Positions 21,609-33,797 are shown, counted from the stretch's first letter. The stretch: 64,000 bases of DNA from Hydrangea macrophylla (GCA_033977485.1 CM066990.1:13768001-13832000), one strand, 5' to 3'. Translations and numbers: made by a program. Notes: a model not told the origin generated them from the sequence alone.

Positions 21609-23103
21609 TCAAACCCAGAATCTCTAGTTTTGCAGACCAGAATTCCTATTTTGGGTTCACTTGAGGATTAGACTTGAAAGCATCCTTTTAATCAAATTAA
21701 TTAATTTTTGTGTACCTGTTGCATTTTACTTGCATTTCTCACCAGTCGATTGCACGGGACTATGACCTTGGAGGCCAATCGATCAAGTTATCATGGAACT
21801 ATGTGATCACCCTTGATCTCATACCATGTGTTGGCATATGAAGCATCCTATCAGATGTGTGTCAAGGGCCCCTTGTTTGACCAGAACTCGGCTTCTATAG
21901 AACCTTTCAATATTAAGAAAATTAATTCTTGATTAGGATTATGTACTAAGGAGTTTTGTATGCCCGGAAGGGATTACTTGTGATGATGACGATACTTGCT
22001 TGATGGAGGATGTGTAACCTCTTAATCACTTTTTCAGCAATTCTTCTTCATGTCCTATGACATTTGAGAACATGCCAAATTTTGATTATGAGATTACAGC
22101 TCTTATATCATGTTTAGTTAAGCATCATTGACCTTGTATGTATCCGAATTCATGACAAATATGATAATAATCCAATCATGTGATTCTTTCACCCAAAAGA
22201 TTTAAAATTCACTTTTAAGAGCAAACAAGATTTTGATAAACCACCGTCACCTCTTATCCCCAAAATGCTTTTTCAAAAATCTTCAAAATTCATTTTCATT
22301 TTGATCAAACAAAGCTCCAAACTAATCTTTGTTAAAGCATATTCTCACATGATCATCTTCAAAGGAAAAATCAAAAAAATCTTAGGAATTGTTTTTGGGA
22401 GAAATGCTTTTTTAAATAAAATCTTAAAAAGCAAAATTTCAATCCAACCGTCCTTTTTAGGGCATGTTTAAAGACCCTCATTCTCGAAAGAATTTTTAAA
22501 AATTGTTTTCAAAAGTCAAGGGGATGTCCAATTTTTGAAAGGGTAATGAGGATCACAATAAAAGGATAAGTTAACGCACTTGACATGGGTGAGGATTCTA
22601 TATGCTTATGTGTTTATGTGTTAGGATAAGGATTTTCCTTTTCTTTGGCATATAGATTAGGCACACACACACACATGCATTGCATCCATGTGATGTATGA
22701 ACCATTCATAAAAAGTTTTACCAAGTATTTGCAATCAATACAATCAAATAAAACTAAAAGGATAATGGTAAAGAAAAAGAAAAAATGACAAAATAAAAAT
22801 CCCTTTGTAGGGCAAAAATAGCATCTGGTTTGGGCATTGTCTGGTTTAGAGGTCCTAAAGCAAGGTTAGTGAGAAGAGAAAATAATGCTGAAATGGCAAG
22901 CAGAATTAAGGGCAATAGTAGGAAGGCAGGAAGAGCACAGGAGATGACAGCTTGAGAATAAGAACTGCATGATGAACATGATAGAATCAATGACTCGCCA
23001 GCCATTGCCCACAAATCCGTAAGTTGTCGACCCACCCTCTCTAGCGGTAAGAGAAGAAGAATGGTTTGACAGAAAAAGAGAAAATACTGAGAAGGAAGGG
23101 GTA
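21609..23103. other. Tat A leader, no gene seen
   Basis: About 1.5 kb of untranslated leader with short (CA)n at 22662-22674. Open frames here (for example the minus frame at 22754-23035) show no family features. Confidence 0.6.
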
Positions 23104-24459
23104 ATGGCTGAGAAAGTGAGGGTGGTACATAAGGCTCATGGAGTTGATACCTATTTGTTGGAATTGAAAGGGTTATATGATGTGGTCCACGAGACGCTGC
23201 TTGTCGATTTCAAAATGCCTGTCTTTGACAAGTTCGATGGAACAGGGAATCCTCGTAGCCATGTGAGGATGTGTATCGGGGCTTTCCAACCTAGTGGGTT
23301 CAGCACTACCATGATGGCTGTCTTATTTTAGCAGACCCTCACTGGGGCCACCTTGGCCTGGTATCTCATACTCGAACCAAGCAAGACTAGGGTCTGGGAA
23401 GAGGTGGTTAAAGCATTTGTGGCATAGTACGAGTACAATCAAGACTTGGATGTCACAGTCCGAGACTTGGAAACCACTAGGCAAGGGAGCAAGGAATCAT
23501 TCGCTGAATACTTGAGTCGATGGAGAGGAAAGGCAGCCAAGATGGTACAAAGACCGTCTGAGAATAATCTTTAACCTGTCTACCATGGGAAGATGAGGTT
23601 CCAATTGATCAACACTTTCACCGAAGTCATTGATGTGGGGACAAGGATAGAAGACGTAGTCCAGGAAGGGGAAATTAAGAAAGAAGAGCAACTGAATAGG
23701 TATAGGAGGCCAAGCTATGGGTCAAACAGAGGACATTCGGGGGGTCACTCTGGCCCCATCGACGTCAATGCACTGAGTGAGCCAGACAGAAAATTTAACA
23801 TAACAAGGAAAGGAGGAGACAAGCAACCAAGGAAGTTCTCAGATTTAGGGGTGTCACTATCAACTGCCCTTGACAGGCTGATGGCAAAGGGACATCTTCG
23901 TCCATTGGAACCTCGATCTTTACCGAATCTACTTTTGCCAAGCTTTCGGGAAGATCTCTATTGCAAATTTCACCAAAAAAAGGGTCATGCTACGGATCAG
24001 TGCATAAGGTTGAGGCATGAAATTCAAGATCTCATCGATAACAAGGTAATATCTGAGCTGCCTGTCAAAACTCCAAATGTTACCAGGAATCTGCTACCAA
24101 ATCATCATGCTATACCACCACCATAGGGCCTTTATTTCTTAAGAATAGAAGAGACGCCCTTCGATCCATCCAGGCTGATCACTAAAGTTGAGAAACCAAG
24201 GAAGCCTTACCAATTGTCGAAAGATTTGATAATCTGTACTCTGGAAAATCAGTTAGGAAGATGTGGAGAGGGAACGATAAAGCAAGTGGATTGGTGGGTT
24301 CAAGAAACTAACAAAGGTGATAGTCAAGATATAGATAAGGTAGAAGATGATCTGTGGTACGAGAGTGATGAAGAGACAGAAATGGGGAAAACGAATTCAA
24401 AAGTTGCCTCAGAAATCGACAATGTGTGGACAAAAGAGGAGGTCAGTCATCTAACCTGA
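23104..24459 (+). pseudogene. Tat A gag, several stops
   Basis: Capsid/nucleocapsid of a Tat-lineage element. One register runs from ATG 23104 to 24459 with stops at about 23329, 23425, 23572 and 24124. Diagnostic pieces: 'FKMPVFDKFDGTGNPRSHVR' (domain start), 'WEEVVKAFVA' and 'LETTRQGSKESFAEYLSRWR', then the unusual Tat zinc-knuckle-like segment 'YCKFHQKKGHATDQCIRLRH' near 23960, followed by 'EIQDLID'. The tail to 24459 is acidic. Protease and the N-terminal half of RT, expected next, are missing; RT begins abruptly near 24610. Confidence 0.85.
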
Positions 24460-24609
24460 TCAAGGAGACACTTTAAACTGCACGAGCTAAAGGAAGATCA
24501 CCTAGGGAGAGAGTTAGACAAAGGAAAATGGAAGATGAATGAAGAAGAGGAAGAGGATAGGGTTTTAAAGTAAATGAAGAAGACCCAGGCCAATATCACC
24601 ATCTAGATG

Positions 24610-25536
24610 TTATTGATCATTTGGACTCAAGAACGTAGGGGCAACGTATCAATGGGCCGCCACCACATTATTATACAACATGATTCACAAGGAGGTGTAG
24701 GTATACACAGATGATATGATTGTGAAGTCTAAAAAGAGGAAGGGACGCCTCGGGGCATTGAGGAAGTTATTCGAGAGGTTGAGAAAGTTTAGAATGAGAC
24801 TGAATCGATAAAAGTGCACTTTTGGAGTTACTACTGGGAAGTTGTTGGGATTTCTTATCACCCAAAGAGGAGTAGAGGTGGACCCGACCAAAATTAAAGC
24901 CATAGTTGAGATGTAGCCATCGAAAAATAAGAAGGAGCTGAGGGGATTCTTGGGTAGGATACAATTCATTAGCTGCTTCATTTCAAAGCTTACCTTGACT
25001 TGTGACCCGCTGTTTAGATTTCTTAGGAAGGGAGAAAAGCTTGAGTGGGATACCATATGCCAACAAGCCTTCGATAAAATCAAAACCTATCTCCAAAACC
25101 CACCTGTCCTATCACCACCCGTACTCGGAAGGCCTTTGTTACTATACCTTTCAGTATCAGAAGATTCGAAGGGGTGTATGTTGGCCCAAGAAGGAGAAGA
25201 GGGGCACGTAGAAAAGGCCATTTATTATTTGAGCAAAAGGATGATCGGATATAAGCTAAAGTATTACCCTTGGAGAAAGTCTGTTGGGCTTTAGTCTGGT
25301 GTACCCATCACCTTAGGCACTATATGTTAGCCTTCCCCCTAACTCTGATATCCCGAATGAACCCATTCAAATACCTATTCAAAAATCCCGCTTTGACTAG
25401 TAGGATTTCCCGATGGACCATAATGCTGGCTGAGTTCAATATCAAGTACGTCACTGCCAAATCTGTAAAGGGGAGGGCTGTCGCTAAATACCTAGTCGAT
25501 CTTACAATAGAATCCAAGGAGAGGGATGAGTTTTGA
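24610..25536 (+). pseudogene. Tat A reverse transcriptase (C-terminal half) and first RNase H
   Basis: RT enters at 'GATYQWAATTLLYNMIHK' with catalytic-loop variant 'YTDDMIVKSKK' (24697-24729), then 'FGVTTGKLLGFLITQRGVEV' and 'RGFLGRIQFISCFISKL', then RNase H ('LLLYLSVSEDSKGCMLAQE', 'AIYYLSKRMIGYKLKYYP'). The register changes near 25285 to 'VCWALVWCTHHLRHYML' and 'RISRWTIMLAEFNIKYVTAK'. Stops at about 24682, 24811 and 24915. RT fingers and protease are deleted. Confidence 0.85.
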
Positions 25537-25572
25537 TTCCCAGATGAAGGAGTGATGGGGATAGAGGAAATC

Positions 25573-25968
25573 TGTGGAAGATATATTTCGATGGTGCAGC
25601 TAACCAATTAGGCTACGGGGTCGGAATCATCCTTGTAGCACCTAATGGAACTCCTACTCCGTTAGCCATCAAGCTTAAGTACAACTCAACCAATAATACG
25701 GAAAAATACGAAGCATGCTTAATTGGAATGGAAGCAGCCTTAGCCCTAAAAGTTGAAAGGATTGATGTTTTTAGAGATTCTAGCTTGATTATATCTCAAG
25801 TATGAGGTGACTGGAGAGTAAAGCATGAGAAGTTGAGACATTTCCATGAATACTTAGAGAGCTCAAAAGTACGATTTAAGAGGATTTCATTCTATTACCT
25901 TCCCCTTGAGGAGAATCAACTAGCCGAATCCCTAGCAACCCTAGCCTCAATGATACAAATCCCCACAT
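25573..25968 (+). pseudogene. Tat A second (archaeal-type) RNase H
   Basis: A second RNase H follows the first: 'WKIYFDGAANQLGYGVGIIL' with catalytic Asp, 'NNTEKYEACLIGMEAALALK' with Glu, and 'DVFRDSSLIISQV' with the third acidic residue, then a TGA near 25804 and 'YYLPLEENQLAESLATLA'. Two RNases H, one before integrase, is the mark of the Tat lineage (Ogre, Retand, TatV). The core acidic residues are kept. Confidence 0.85.
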
Positions 25969-26014
25969 GAGCCATCATGATCCCACTACCCATAAAAGTA
26001 AGAAACTAGCCTTC

Positions 26015-27222
26015 ATTTGAGATGATCACAGCCATAGAGGAAGACGGTGAAATGCCATGGTATGAGGATATTTGGAATTTCATTAAGAAAGGAGAATACC
26101 TTGAAGGATCTTCAGAGAAGGATAAGAAGGCGATTCGAAGATTTTATGCTCAATTTGTGATCTACGCGGATAAGTTATGGAAGAAGTCTTACACCGGGTA
26201 TAATCTGGAGTGTCTATATGGAAAGAAACTAAGAGAATGATGGAGGAAATACACGAGGGAGTGTGTGAGCCCCACATGAACGAGCGTAGGTTGGCGAAGA
26301 AGATAATTTGGCAAGGGTATTACTGGACGAGCTAAGACAGAGATTGCTGTGAATATGTCAGAAGATACCATAAGTGCCAGATCCATGCAAATCTAATGCA
26401 TACCCCGCCATCCCAACTCTATAGCATGACCACACCTTGGCCATTTTCCATATAGGGTATAGATATTATTGGTGAAATAGTCCCGAAAGCCTCCAACGAC
26501 CATCGGTACATAATTGTGGCAATTGATTATTTCACCAAGTGGTTAGAAGCTGCATCATATGTGACATTAAAGGCTAAAGATGTGGTGAGCTTCATTGAGA
26601 AAAACATAATTTGCAGATACGGGGTTCCAAATGAGTTCATTTTGGATCATGGCAGTCATTTTCAAGGTGAGGTCATCCGGTCTTAGAGAAATACAAGATC
26701 ACCTGCCACCAATCTTCCTCGTATAAGGATTGGCATGAGAAACTGCCGTTTGCACTATAGGGATACCGGACCTCCATGAGAGCCTCTATAGGAGCTACGC
26801 CATATTAATTGGTTTATGAGATGGAAGGTATCCTTCCAGTTGAAGTAGAAATACCTTCTCTCAGGGTTTTGGTAGAATGTGAAGTGACTGAGCTAGAGTG
26901 GATACGAGGAAGGTATGAGGAATTGATGTTGCTTGATGAGAAAAGGTTGGCCGTGATAAACCATACTCAGGGATATCAGAAAAGGATAACTCATGCTTTC
27001 AACAAAAAGGTTCACCCAAGTAAGCTTGCTGAGGGTGACCAGGTCCTCAAAGAACTTAAAGTGCTTGTTTATGACCCCAGAGGAAAATTCAAACCCAACT
27101 GGGTCGGGCCATACATCATTACGACTCTCCTTTCCGGAGGGGCTGCCTATCTTATGGACCTAGACGGGGTTGAATTTAAACAGACGATTAACCTTGATCA
27201 CCTCAAGAAGTACTTTGCTTGA
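26015..27222 (+). pseudogene. Tat A integrase, internally deleted
   Basis: Zinc-finger region near 26240-26400 ('MMEEIHEGVCEPHMN' across a stop and a shift; 'YHKCQIHA'), core from about 26440 with the first Asp ('GIDIIGEIVPKAS') and a second-Asp region changed to 'LDHGSHFQGE'. Near 26725 the sequence jumps to 'YKDWHEKLPF', so the segment with the catalytic Glu is gone. The last frame, 26809-27222, is open and carries the C-terminal 'FKPNWVGPYIITTL' and 'LDGVEFKQTINLDHLKKYFA'. The stop is only 71 bases before the 3' LTR. Confidence 0.85.
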
Positions 27223-27253
27223 AACCGTTCCTTTCAAAACCTCATATATTGAT

Positions 27254-27293
27254 GAACTGCGCTTGACCTGATTCCTGCTAGGGGATACGTAGG
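27254..27293 (+). repeat. Tat 3' motif (CTGATTCC..GGATACGTAGG), single copy abutting LTR
   Basis: 'GACCTGATTCCTGCTAGGGG' followed by ATACGTAGG runs straight into the LTR start. Related copies: 45707-45748 (element C), and minus-strand 50102-50150, 55786-55832 and 55887-55938 (element B). No polypurine tract stands between this motif and the LTR here. Confidence 0.7.
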
Positions 27294-27785
27294 TGTAGAC
27301 ACCCCAATTTTGACCAACCGTTGAATTCAGGGGATGGTTACCTCTAGACCAATGAGGACAATGTCCGGCAAAAAATCAAAGATTTTCCAAATGATTCAAG
27401 TTCTTCAAAGAATTTTTTCAATCCCAATAAAAGTTTTCGAAAGAAAAGAGAGAAAGAAAAGAAGAGAGTGACTAGGAATTCAAGAAAACTTGGATATGAA
27501 GTATGTATAAGGAGAGACAGTTTGAGAATTAATTTCAAAACAAAAGTGTAAAATAATTTGAAAAGGAAAATAAAAGGAGAAAGAACAGAAGAGGAAAAGA
27601 AAATAGTTTTGAAAAGAAAAAAAGGAAGAACAAAGAAAAAAAGAAAACAAAACAAAACAAAAAAGAAATTTTGTTTTAATCCTATAAATATATTTATATA
27701 TATAGAATTTCTATAAGAATATAAGTATATATAAGTATATATTTGAAAAATAAATAAAAAAGGAGGGAATTCCGTTAGAAGCAGC

Positions 27786-27979
27786 ATGTGGCATAGCCGG
27801 TGGCACTCGCTGAGTGCTGAGCCGACATTCAGTGAGTGTCGGAACGACACTAATGCTAGCTCAGTGAGTGCCACCCGCTGTAACAATCTGTTTTTCTCAA
27901 ATACGTATGGAATATCCTTGCACATGGGTTTTTCACCCGAATTTACCTAATTGACCCTTTGAGAAAAGTTTATATAAGG
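27786..27979 (+). promoter_or_regulatory. Tat A 3' LTR promoter: word cluster plus TATA
   Basis: Words 'GGTGGCACTCGCTGAGTGC', 'CGACATTCAGTGAGTGTCGG' and 'AGCTCAGTGAGTGCCACC', then TTTATATAAGG at 27969-27979, about 85 bp downstream. Confidence 0.55.
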
Positions 27980-29470
27980 AGATCTTCATCTCCATTGTGG
28001 GGATCCTCTTCTTTGGGCAAGAAAAATACATAGAAAACTAGAGAGAATTGAGAGAGGTTGAGAGATGTTTTGAAGAATCAAGGATTTTTTGAAGAGGAAT
28101 TTGAAGAAAAATTGGAAGAACTTGGAGGATTTTCATTAAGAGTCAAGTAAACCCTGAGATTATTAGAGGTAACCTTCTAATCTTATCTATATTTAGGCTA
28201 GAGTTCAATCACAAATTCATAGATCTAGGACTTATACACATTTTCAAAATTCTCTTCTTACCCCATCTCATCACATACCACATAGAATTTGTGATTGAAT
28301 TTTTATGTGTTATTTTCATTAGTTTGGGATCTAAATAAGCCTTGGGTTTAAGATCAAGTGAAAGTTAAAGAAAAACTTAGCTTGGATCATCAATAAAATT
28401 TTTATTTTACCTTTTCTTTGTTCTTATTTCACTCAAAGGATTCGTGAGATCTTCAATATCTCATTGATTCCCATGAGTTTGATCCTTTGATTCTCTATGA
28501 CCTTGTGATTTGTATGAGAATTAAGGTGGATTATAAACATATCTATAGTTAAACTATTGGATCTAATTCTTAATTATGATTTGGGTCCTCTAGTTTGAAA
28601 CTCAATGGAATATTCCATTGAAGTTCATGTGGATTTGATCATATCTAGTCTCCAAGGATCATTAATTTGTGAGGAAAGATTAGTAAAATGAACACATTTT
28701 CTTCAAGGATCATGTATTTGGGAGAGGAATTAGAAATAGTTTAAGTCTAAATAAGATTTTGAATAGTAAGTCAATATTGGTGCAGTGAATTCATGAACCC
28801 ACTGTGATCAAGGATTTTTAATTAAATCATGGTCCATGGGAATTGAATGAGACCAATTGGAGATTGTTCATAATTCATAAATGCATCACTAGATTTTTTG
28901 TTTTGATGAGATTTGATACTTAGCATGGTTTGGCCTTATGATTTGTGAATTAGCCACTCTCTGTCCAAATTTTCAGAACAGTAAACCAATCTTGATTCAA
29001 ATAAATCAGAGCCTTAACCATATGCTTTTGACATCAAATAATTTTTTTGTGTATAGTTAATGTGTTAAGAAGATTCCCTAAAAAGAATAAAGTCATTCGG
29101 ATTTATTTGCTAGTTTTAGAAATCATACAAAAACTCATAATAGAGAGTTGTAAATTTCTGAGTGATGCCTAGATTTTACCCAATTCCCAGTGATTGAACA
29201 GTTTGATTTTTAATTTTCTTTTTGGGTTAGAAATTAGACTTACATAATCACACCATATCCAAAAATCATTAAGATCCAACCGTTGGAAGTATGTTTTTTC
29301 TATTTTTGAAAGTTGGGTCTACTCTTTGTAAATTCTAAAACTCTGTCACAGTTTTGATAAACTATGCAAATGATGATCATAATGTCTTTTATATGATCTA
29401 AAACTTGAAATATACCTTAATTACGATCAAATGAACTTAATTCCAGAGGCTAAATGATCCAAACTAATGA

Positions 29471-29475
29471 ATATC
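29471..29475. repeat. Target-site duplication ATATC of Tekay-like element (left; right copy 40242-40246)
   Basis: ATATC on both sides. Joining the outer flanks restores the LTR-A sequence seen at 6050-6075. Confidence 0.85.
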
Positions 29476-30796
29476 TATCACGCCCCGGAGCAGCAAAAAT
29501 AGAGAAAAATAAAATTTCTTTTTGGATCCATAGGGAATGACTGATGATTATCACTAATGATCCACACCACACAGTACTAGTCTACAACAGGAATAGTAAT
29601 AAAAACAAACTGGACATAATTAGCCATTGCTTTTATTACAAACATCAGAGTTATAACAACAGTAAAGCTACAGCGGAAGTATATAAGGTTTGGAAGCAAC
29701 ATATGCCTAAGTACCAAATATAACCAAAATAGCCTGAACAGAAATAATAAACTAAAAACCATCTCTCGATCTTCAGCTGGCGTAAACATCGGCGTAGTAG
29801 TCCTCCCCAGCATAGACATCGTCAGTGGGACCACCCTCTGTGTATTCTCCTCTCAGAAAGTAACCATCATCATAGACTCCGTCATCTGCAGAATACGGTA
29901 CAGAAAAGTCTGGATGGGGAAAATCCAGCCAATAAAAGGCCGTCAGCTTACTGAGAGCTGAGTGAATATAAACTAACAAGGTGCCAGTTATTTGAAGTAA
30001 AACAAGTTCATGGAAACACGAGATAAGTTCTACTATAATAATATCTTGCTCCTTTTTTCAACGCCATTAAACAACCCTTATCATCTTGTTATCCGAAGAT
30101 CAAAACTCAACATACTCTTTCTAGATGGAACATACTCAATCGTTTCACATATGTAGACATGCCATCATTCTGTCCATTGCTCGTTAAGGATATAAACCAT
30201 CCACCGCATTCATGGATACCACGTCAGTCCATCCCTCGCTCGTTAAGGATATAAACCATCCACCACATGTCAGGGATATAATGCTTTGAACAACAGTACA
30301 TCAAATCTATTGCCACTACTTATCGTTGTATACCAGTGATCCCCCATCCATCGCTCGCTAAGGATATAAACCATACACCGCTTGTTAAGGATATAACATG
30401 GATCATCTGGCTACCTAAGGACTACATGGTCCTGCCCACTGCTCGTTAAGGATATAAACCATCCAGCGTATGTGAAAGCATATCATGACCAGGCATCTTC
30501 CTATGTACCATTCCCAAAACTTATCAAACCTACTTAAGTTACGTACTAACATTGATACATGACTTCCCCTTTGTGGCATGACTAATCTGATTAAAAGAAA
30601 CGGATATCGAACTCATACATGAACCACATAGTATCTAACGTTATTGTGTTAATCCATTATTTTTAATCATACTTATCTGTGTTGTCACATTATCCTTGAT
30701 CAACCTGAAATCGCATAGCGGAAGTCTGAATCGAGAATCGAACATTCGAAACCTTAATATAATAAATAGGCAAATGAATCCATGTTCTGCCAATTC

Positions 30797-31000
30797 CAAT
30801 CGATTGGGATAAGGGTCCAATCGATTGGGATAAAAGTCATAACAATCGATTGAGGAAACTGGCAATCGATTGTGTCTAAAATAATGTTAATCGATTGCTA
30901 ACATTGGCAATCGATTGGGATATCAATCAATTGGAATTCCATCCAATCGATTGGGTCCAGATTGATGGCAATCAGTTAGGAATTATGCCAATCGATTAGC
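30797..31000 (-). promoter_or_regulatory. Second CAATCGATTGG cluster in Tekay LTR (leader side)
   Basis: About nine words (CCAATCGATTGGGA repeated, some decayed) in 200 bp, about 410 bp or more downstream of the TATA box in the element's orientation. Twin at 39292-39461. Confidence 0.6.
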
Positions 31001-31413
31001 AATTCGTCTTCACCAGTAGATTACAAAAGCACCATATATAAACATAGAAATCATGCATTAAACATATCTAAACTTCACAACATCTTGTAAAAACATCACA
31101 TAAAGGAACCAAGTGAGTTAGGACTCACTTAAGGTGTGTTTGGGTGTGTATACTTGAAAACCCCCCAAGCTTTATCTCTCTTCTTCTCTTTCTCTCTCTG
31201 TCTCAGCTCTATCTCTCCTTCTCTTTCTTTCTTCTTCTTCTTCTTATTCTTGTCTTCTTCTTATTCTTCTCTTCTTCTTCTCCTCCTGCCAAGGGTAGTG
31301 TGTGTGTCAGGGTATGTATATATATAGATATATGGATGTGAATATATATATATATATACTCACAAGATGCCTCTCTCTCAAAGACTGAAACTGGCCCAAG
31401 GCCATAAATGTTC

Positions 31414-31697
31414 TCATATATATAGAGGGGAAAGGAGCCACACGTCCAAAGCTCAAGAAAAGAAGAAAACTTATCTCAGCTTATGCCAATCGATTAGGAC
31501 ACATGGCAATCGATTGGTTACAGATATTTGAAGGCAATCGATTGGAAAGAATGGCAATTTATTAGAAAGAATAGCAATCGATTGGTATGTTGCCACGTCA
31601 TGAATTTTAGTCGGTAGAATGGTAATCGATTGGAAACATCTCAATTGATTGGTAACCAAAAAGTGTCAATCGATTGGGAAACAAGGCAATCGATTGG
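31414..31697 (-). promoter_or_regulatory. Tekay LTR promoter: CAATCGATTGG cluster upstream of TATA (3' LTR)
   Basis: Minus-strand TATA CTATATATATG (31414-31424). Upstream, at 31484-31697, lie eight to nine words, mostly GGCAATCGATTGGWWA, spaced 20-40 bp. The twin in the other LTR: TATA-like 39884-39898, words 39958-40150. Confidence 0.6.
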
Positions 31698-31790
31698 TAA
31701 CCAAATTTCACAAAAAGAGAAGGAAAGGTTATACACGTATAGAAATGAAATACCAGGTCTTAATATATATATAAAATACATGGTATTACA

Positions 31791-31806
31791 TCATCCACCA
31801 CTCATT
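31791..31806 (-). other. Polypurine tract of Tekay-like element
   Basis: Minus strand AATGAGTGGTGGATGA, directly before the 3' LTR start TGTAATACC. Confidence 0.6.
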
Positions 31807-31989
31807 AAGGATTTTATCCTCGAAATCAAAAACACACAAGGTCTAAAATAAAAATGAAAACTTCTCTTGCATCTCTAACTCTAGTTCCCATGAAGCTTCT
31901 CCTTCATCATGATGCTTCCACTGAATCTTTAGCAGCAAAATCTCCTTGTTGTTGAGCTTCTTGATTCCACGGTCTAAAATATGAACTGG

Positions 31990-32500
31990 TCATTTGTTGA
32001 GTGTAACATTGTTGTTGACTTCAATATCTTCGTAGTTGATCTCGTACATTGGGTTGTGAGCACACTTCCTCAGCATACTGATGTGGAAAATGCTGTGCAC
32101 TCTTGACATCCTCGGTGGCAATGCAATGCGATAAGTAACCTTTCCAACATGCCCTAGAATCTCGAATGGTCCGATGAATCGTGGAGATAACTTGCCCCTC
32201 TTCTGACCAAATCTGACAATGCCTCGAATAGGAGAAACTTTGAGTAGCACGTGATCTCCAATGGCGAACTCCAAGTCTTTTCGTCACTTGTCAGCATAAC
32301 TCTTATGTTGCGTCTGATATCTTTTCACGTACAATCTGAATCTTTTCACTGGTTTCTCATACCCTCTCTGGCCCAAGAAGTTGAGTATCTCTGACTTCGG
32401 TCCAACAAAGCGGCGATCGGCAAGGTCTCCCGTACAAAGCTTCGAACAACGCCATTCCTATGCTCGAATGATAACTGTTGTTGTAGGCGAACTGTTAGCA
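31990..32500 (-). pseudogene. Tekay-like integrase C-terminal remnant
   Basis: Read right to left: enters at '[20 protein letters not shown]' and '[13 protein letters not shown]' (end of integrase core, after the catalytic residues), with a stop and a frameshift near 32280, then an open frame at 32274-31990 with 'GDHVLLKVSPIRGIVRFG', 'LSPRFIGPFEILGHVG' and 'VHSIFHISMLRKCAHNP', the GPF/Y and chromodomain-approach region of Tekay integrases. No chromodomain is readable after it. At about 32500 it is fused directly to the end of gag. Confidence 0.85.
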
Positions 32501-33260
32501 GCACTTGAGGTTGTGATCCTTGTGGTTGATATTGTTGGGGTCGAGGATAGCTCAATTGAGGTTTACTGGTTCCATCCCATGTTCTCTTATTTCCTTGGAA
32601 ATTTCCTTAAGGTCTCCACCCTTGGGTATTCCTCGGTGGTTGTGTTTGGAAATTCCTCTGTTGGAAGTTCCTTGATGGTTGTGGTCGACTCATCGGTGGT
32701 CATTATACTAGATATACATCCTTCTCTAGACTTACAGCAAGTCTGACTAGTCCTTTAAAATTCTGGTTCAGGTGGCCAATCATCATATAGCGAAGATGAG
32801 GATTCAGTCCTTGGTGAAATCTTTTCTCCTTCTTCTGCGGTGTATCAATCATATGCTGGGCGAATCTGGACAAACGTTCAAACTGCGTGGTATATTCTCT
32901 CACCATCTAATCTCCTTGAACTAAGCTCATGAAAATTTTCTTCTGTTGATCCTTTTCATCTTCTAGAAAGTATTTCTCCAGAAATCTTCCCTTAAATGTC
33001 TCCCAAGGCATTACTCTCGCGGCATTTATCCTAATAGTGGCTCGCTCAGCTTCCCACCAATCTGCAGCTGCATAGGTGAGCTGGAACATAGCAAGACGAC
33101 GCTTCTCTTGCTCGTTGCATTCCAGTGCTTCAAAGATCAACTCCATTTCTCTTATCCATTGTTCGATTTTCCATGGTTCTGTTAGTCCATCAAACTTCTC
33201 GGGACATAACCCACGAAATTTGCCAGTAACTTGTCCCCTGTTTACCTTAGCTGAATTAGT
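32501..33260 (-). pseudogene. Tekay-like gag, broken
   Basis: From the right: 'GLCPEKFDG', 'WIREMELIFEALECNEQEKR', 'FQLTYAAADWWEAERATI', 'WETFKGRFLEKYF' (retrotransposon gag domain), a TAG at 32907, 'MVREYTTQFERLSRFAQHMI', 'FHQGLNPHLRYMMIGH', further stops, then an Arg/Pro/Gln-rich tail ending 'YPRPQQYQPQGSQPQ'. The zinc knuckle is missing and integrase follows at once, so a deletion of several kb removed it with protease, RT and RNase H. Confidence 0.85.
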
Positions 33261-33797
33261 GCTACTAGAGGTTAGACAGATCGTTGATTAATAGCATGGT
33301 TGTAGGTATCACCTACATGCTCCATCCGCTACATGAATGTTTCAAAAACTCCAGATGGGTCCATTCATTCCGGAATAGGTGCTTCAACACGCGCTTGATG
33401 ATTTTTCAAGGGTCCTACCATAATGATAACGAGTGTTGCCTACTAGAGCACATCAATTAGCTGAAAGTCTTCTCGCAGAAACAAAATTAAGATAGAATGA
33501 GAAGCAACAAGAACTAACAGTTCTACAAAACAACACATCAAAGCAACCATACGATCAATATCAAAAGTACTGCTCGTATAAAATCAAAAGATGTACCATG
33601 GAGTACACAGTAATCATACCATGTACCACGTGGGACATAAGTAAAATACAGTACTAAGGTCAGCTACTACTAATACTGCCACTACTGATAACATCTATAC
33701 AAAAGCTATGGTCAAATAGCTATCTCTCATGCTCCCAAAAATCTGGTGGACAACATCACCTGATATATAAAACTAACAAAACTAACTCCTGTGGGTC
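33261..33797 (-). other. Tekay-like leader of gag, degraded
   Basis: Upstream part of gag with many stops (traces such as 'MVGPLKNHQARVEAPIPE' near 33420) and spacer. No intact gene. Ends at the solo-LTR target duplication GGGTC (33793-33797). Confidence 0.5.

Larger units (their letters stand above)
27294..29475 (+). mobile_element. Tat element A, 3' LTR, first part (continues at 40247)
   Basis: Starts TGTAGACACCCCAATTTTG. Word cluster at 27786-27886 (GGTGGCACTCGCTGAGTGC and similar) lies upstream of TTTATATAAGG at 27969-27979. The rest matches 4700-6070 segment by segment. It is interrupted at 29475 by the Tekay-like element. The low-complexity minus frame at 27344-27925 is a shadow of the A-rich stretch. 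Confidence 0.85.
29476..31790 (-). repeat. Tekay-like 3' LTR
   Basis: 2315 bp. Outer terminus reads TATCACGCCCCGG where the other LTR has TGTCACACCCCGG, a decayed TG. At 30179-30460 a short unit with core CTCGTTAAGGATATAAACCA recurs about five times (also 38675-38960 in the other LTR). Two clusters of CAATCGATTG words lie at 30797-31000 and 31484-31697. CT-rich leader at 31170-31290. Confidence 0.9.

Noticed and set aside
27344..27925. 193-codon minus-strand ORF rich in Phe/Leu
   Set aside because: A-rich LTR sequence read in reverse; no counterpart in the other LTR-A copies.
30100..30460. Regularly spaced short repeats in the Tekay LTR that look CRISPR-like
   Set aside because: Units are imperfect, spacers are related to each other, the same set recurs in the other LTR (38675-38960), and the DNA is plant nuclear.
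31136..31341. Hydrophobic Ser/Leu/Phe-rich ORFs (also 39605-39796, 36138-36371)
   Set aside because: Translation of CT-rich leader and microsatellite sequence; no conserved frame between the two LTRs.
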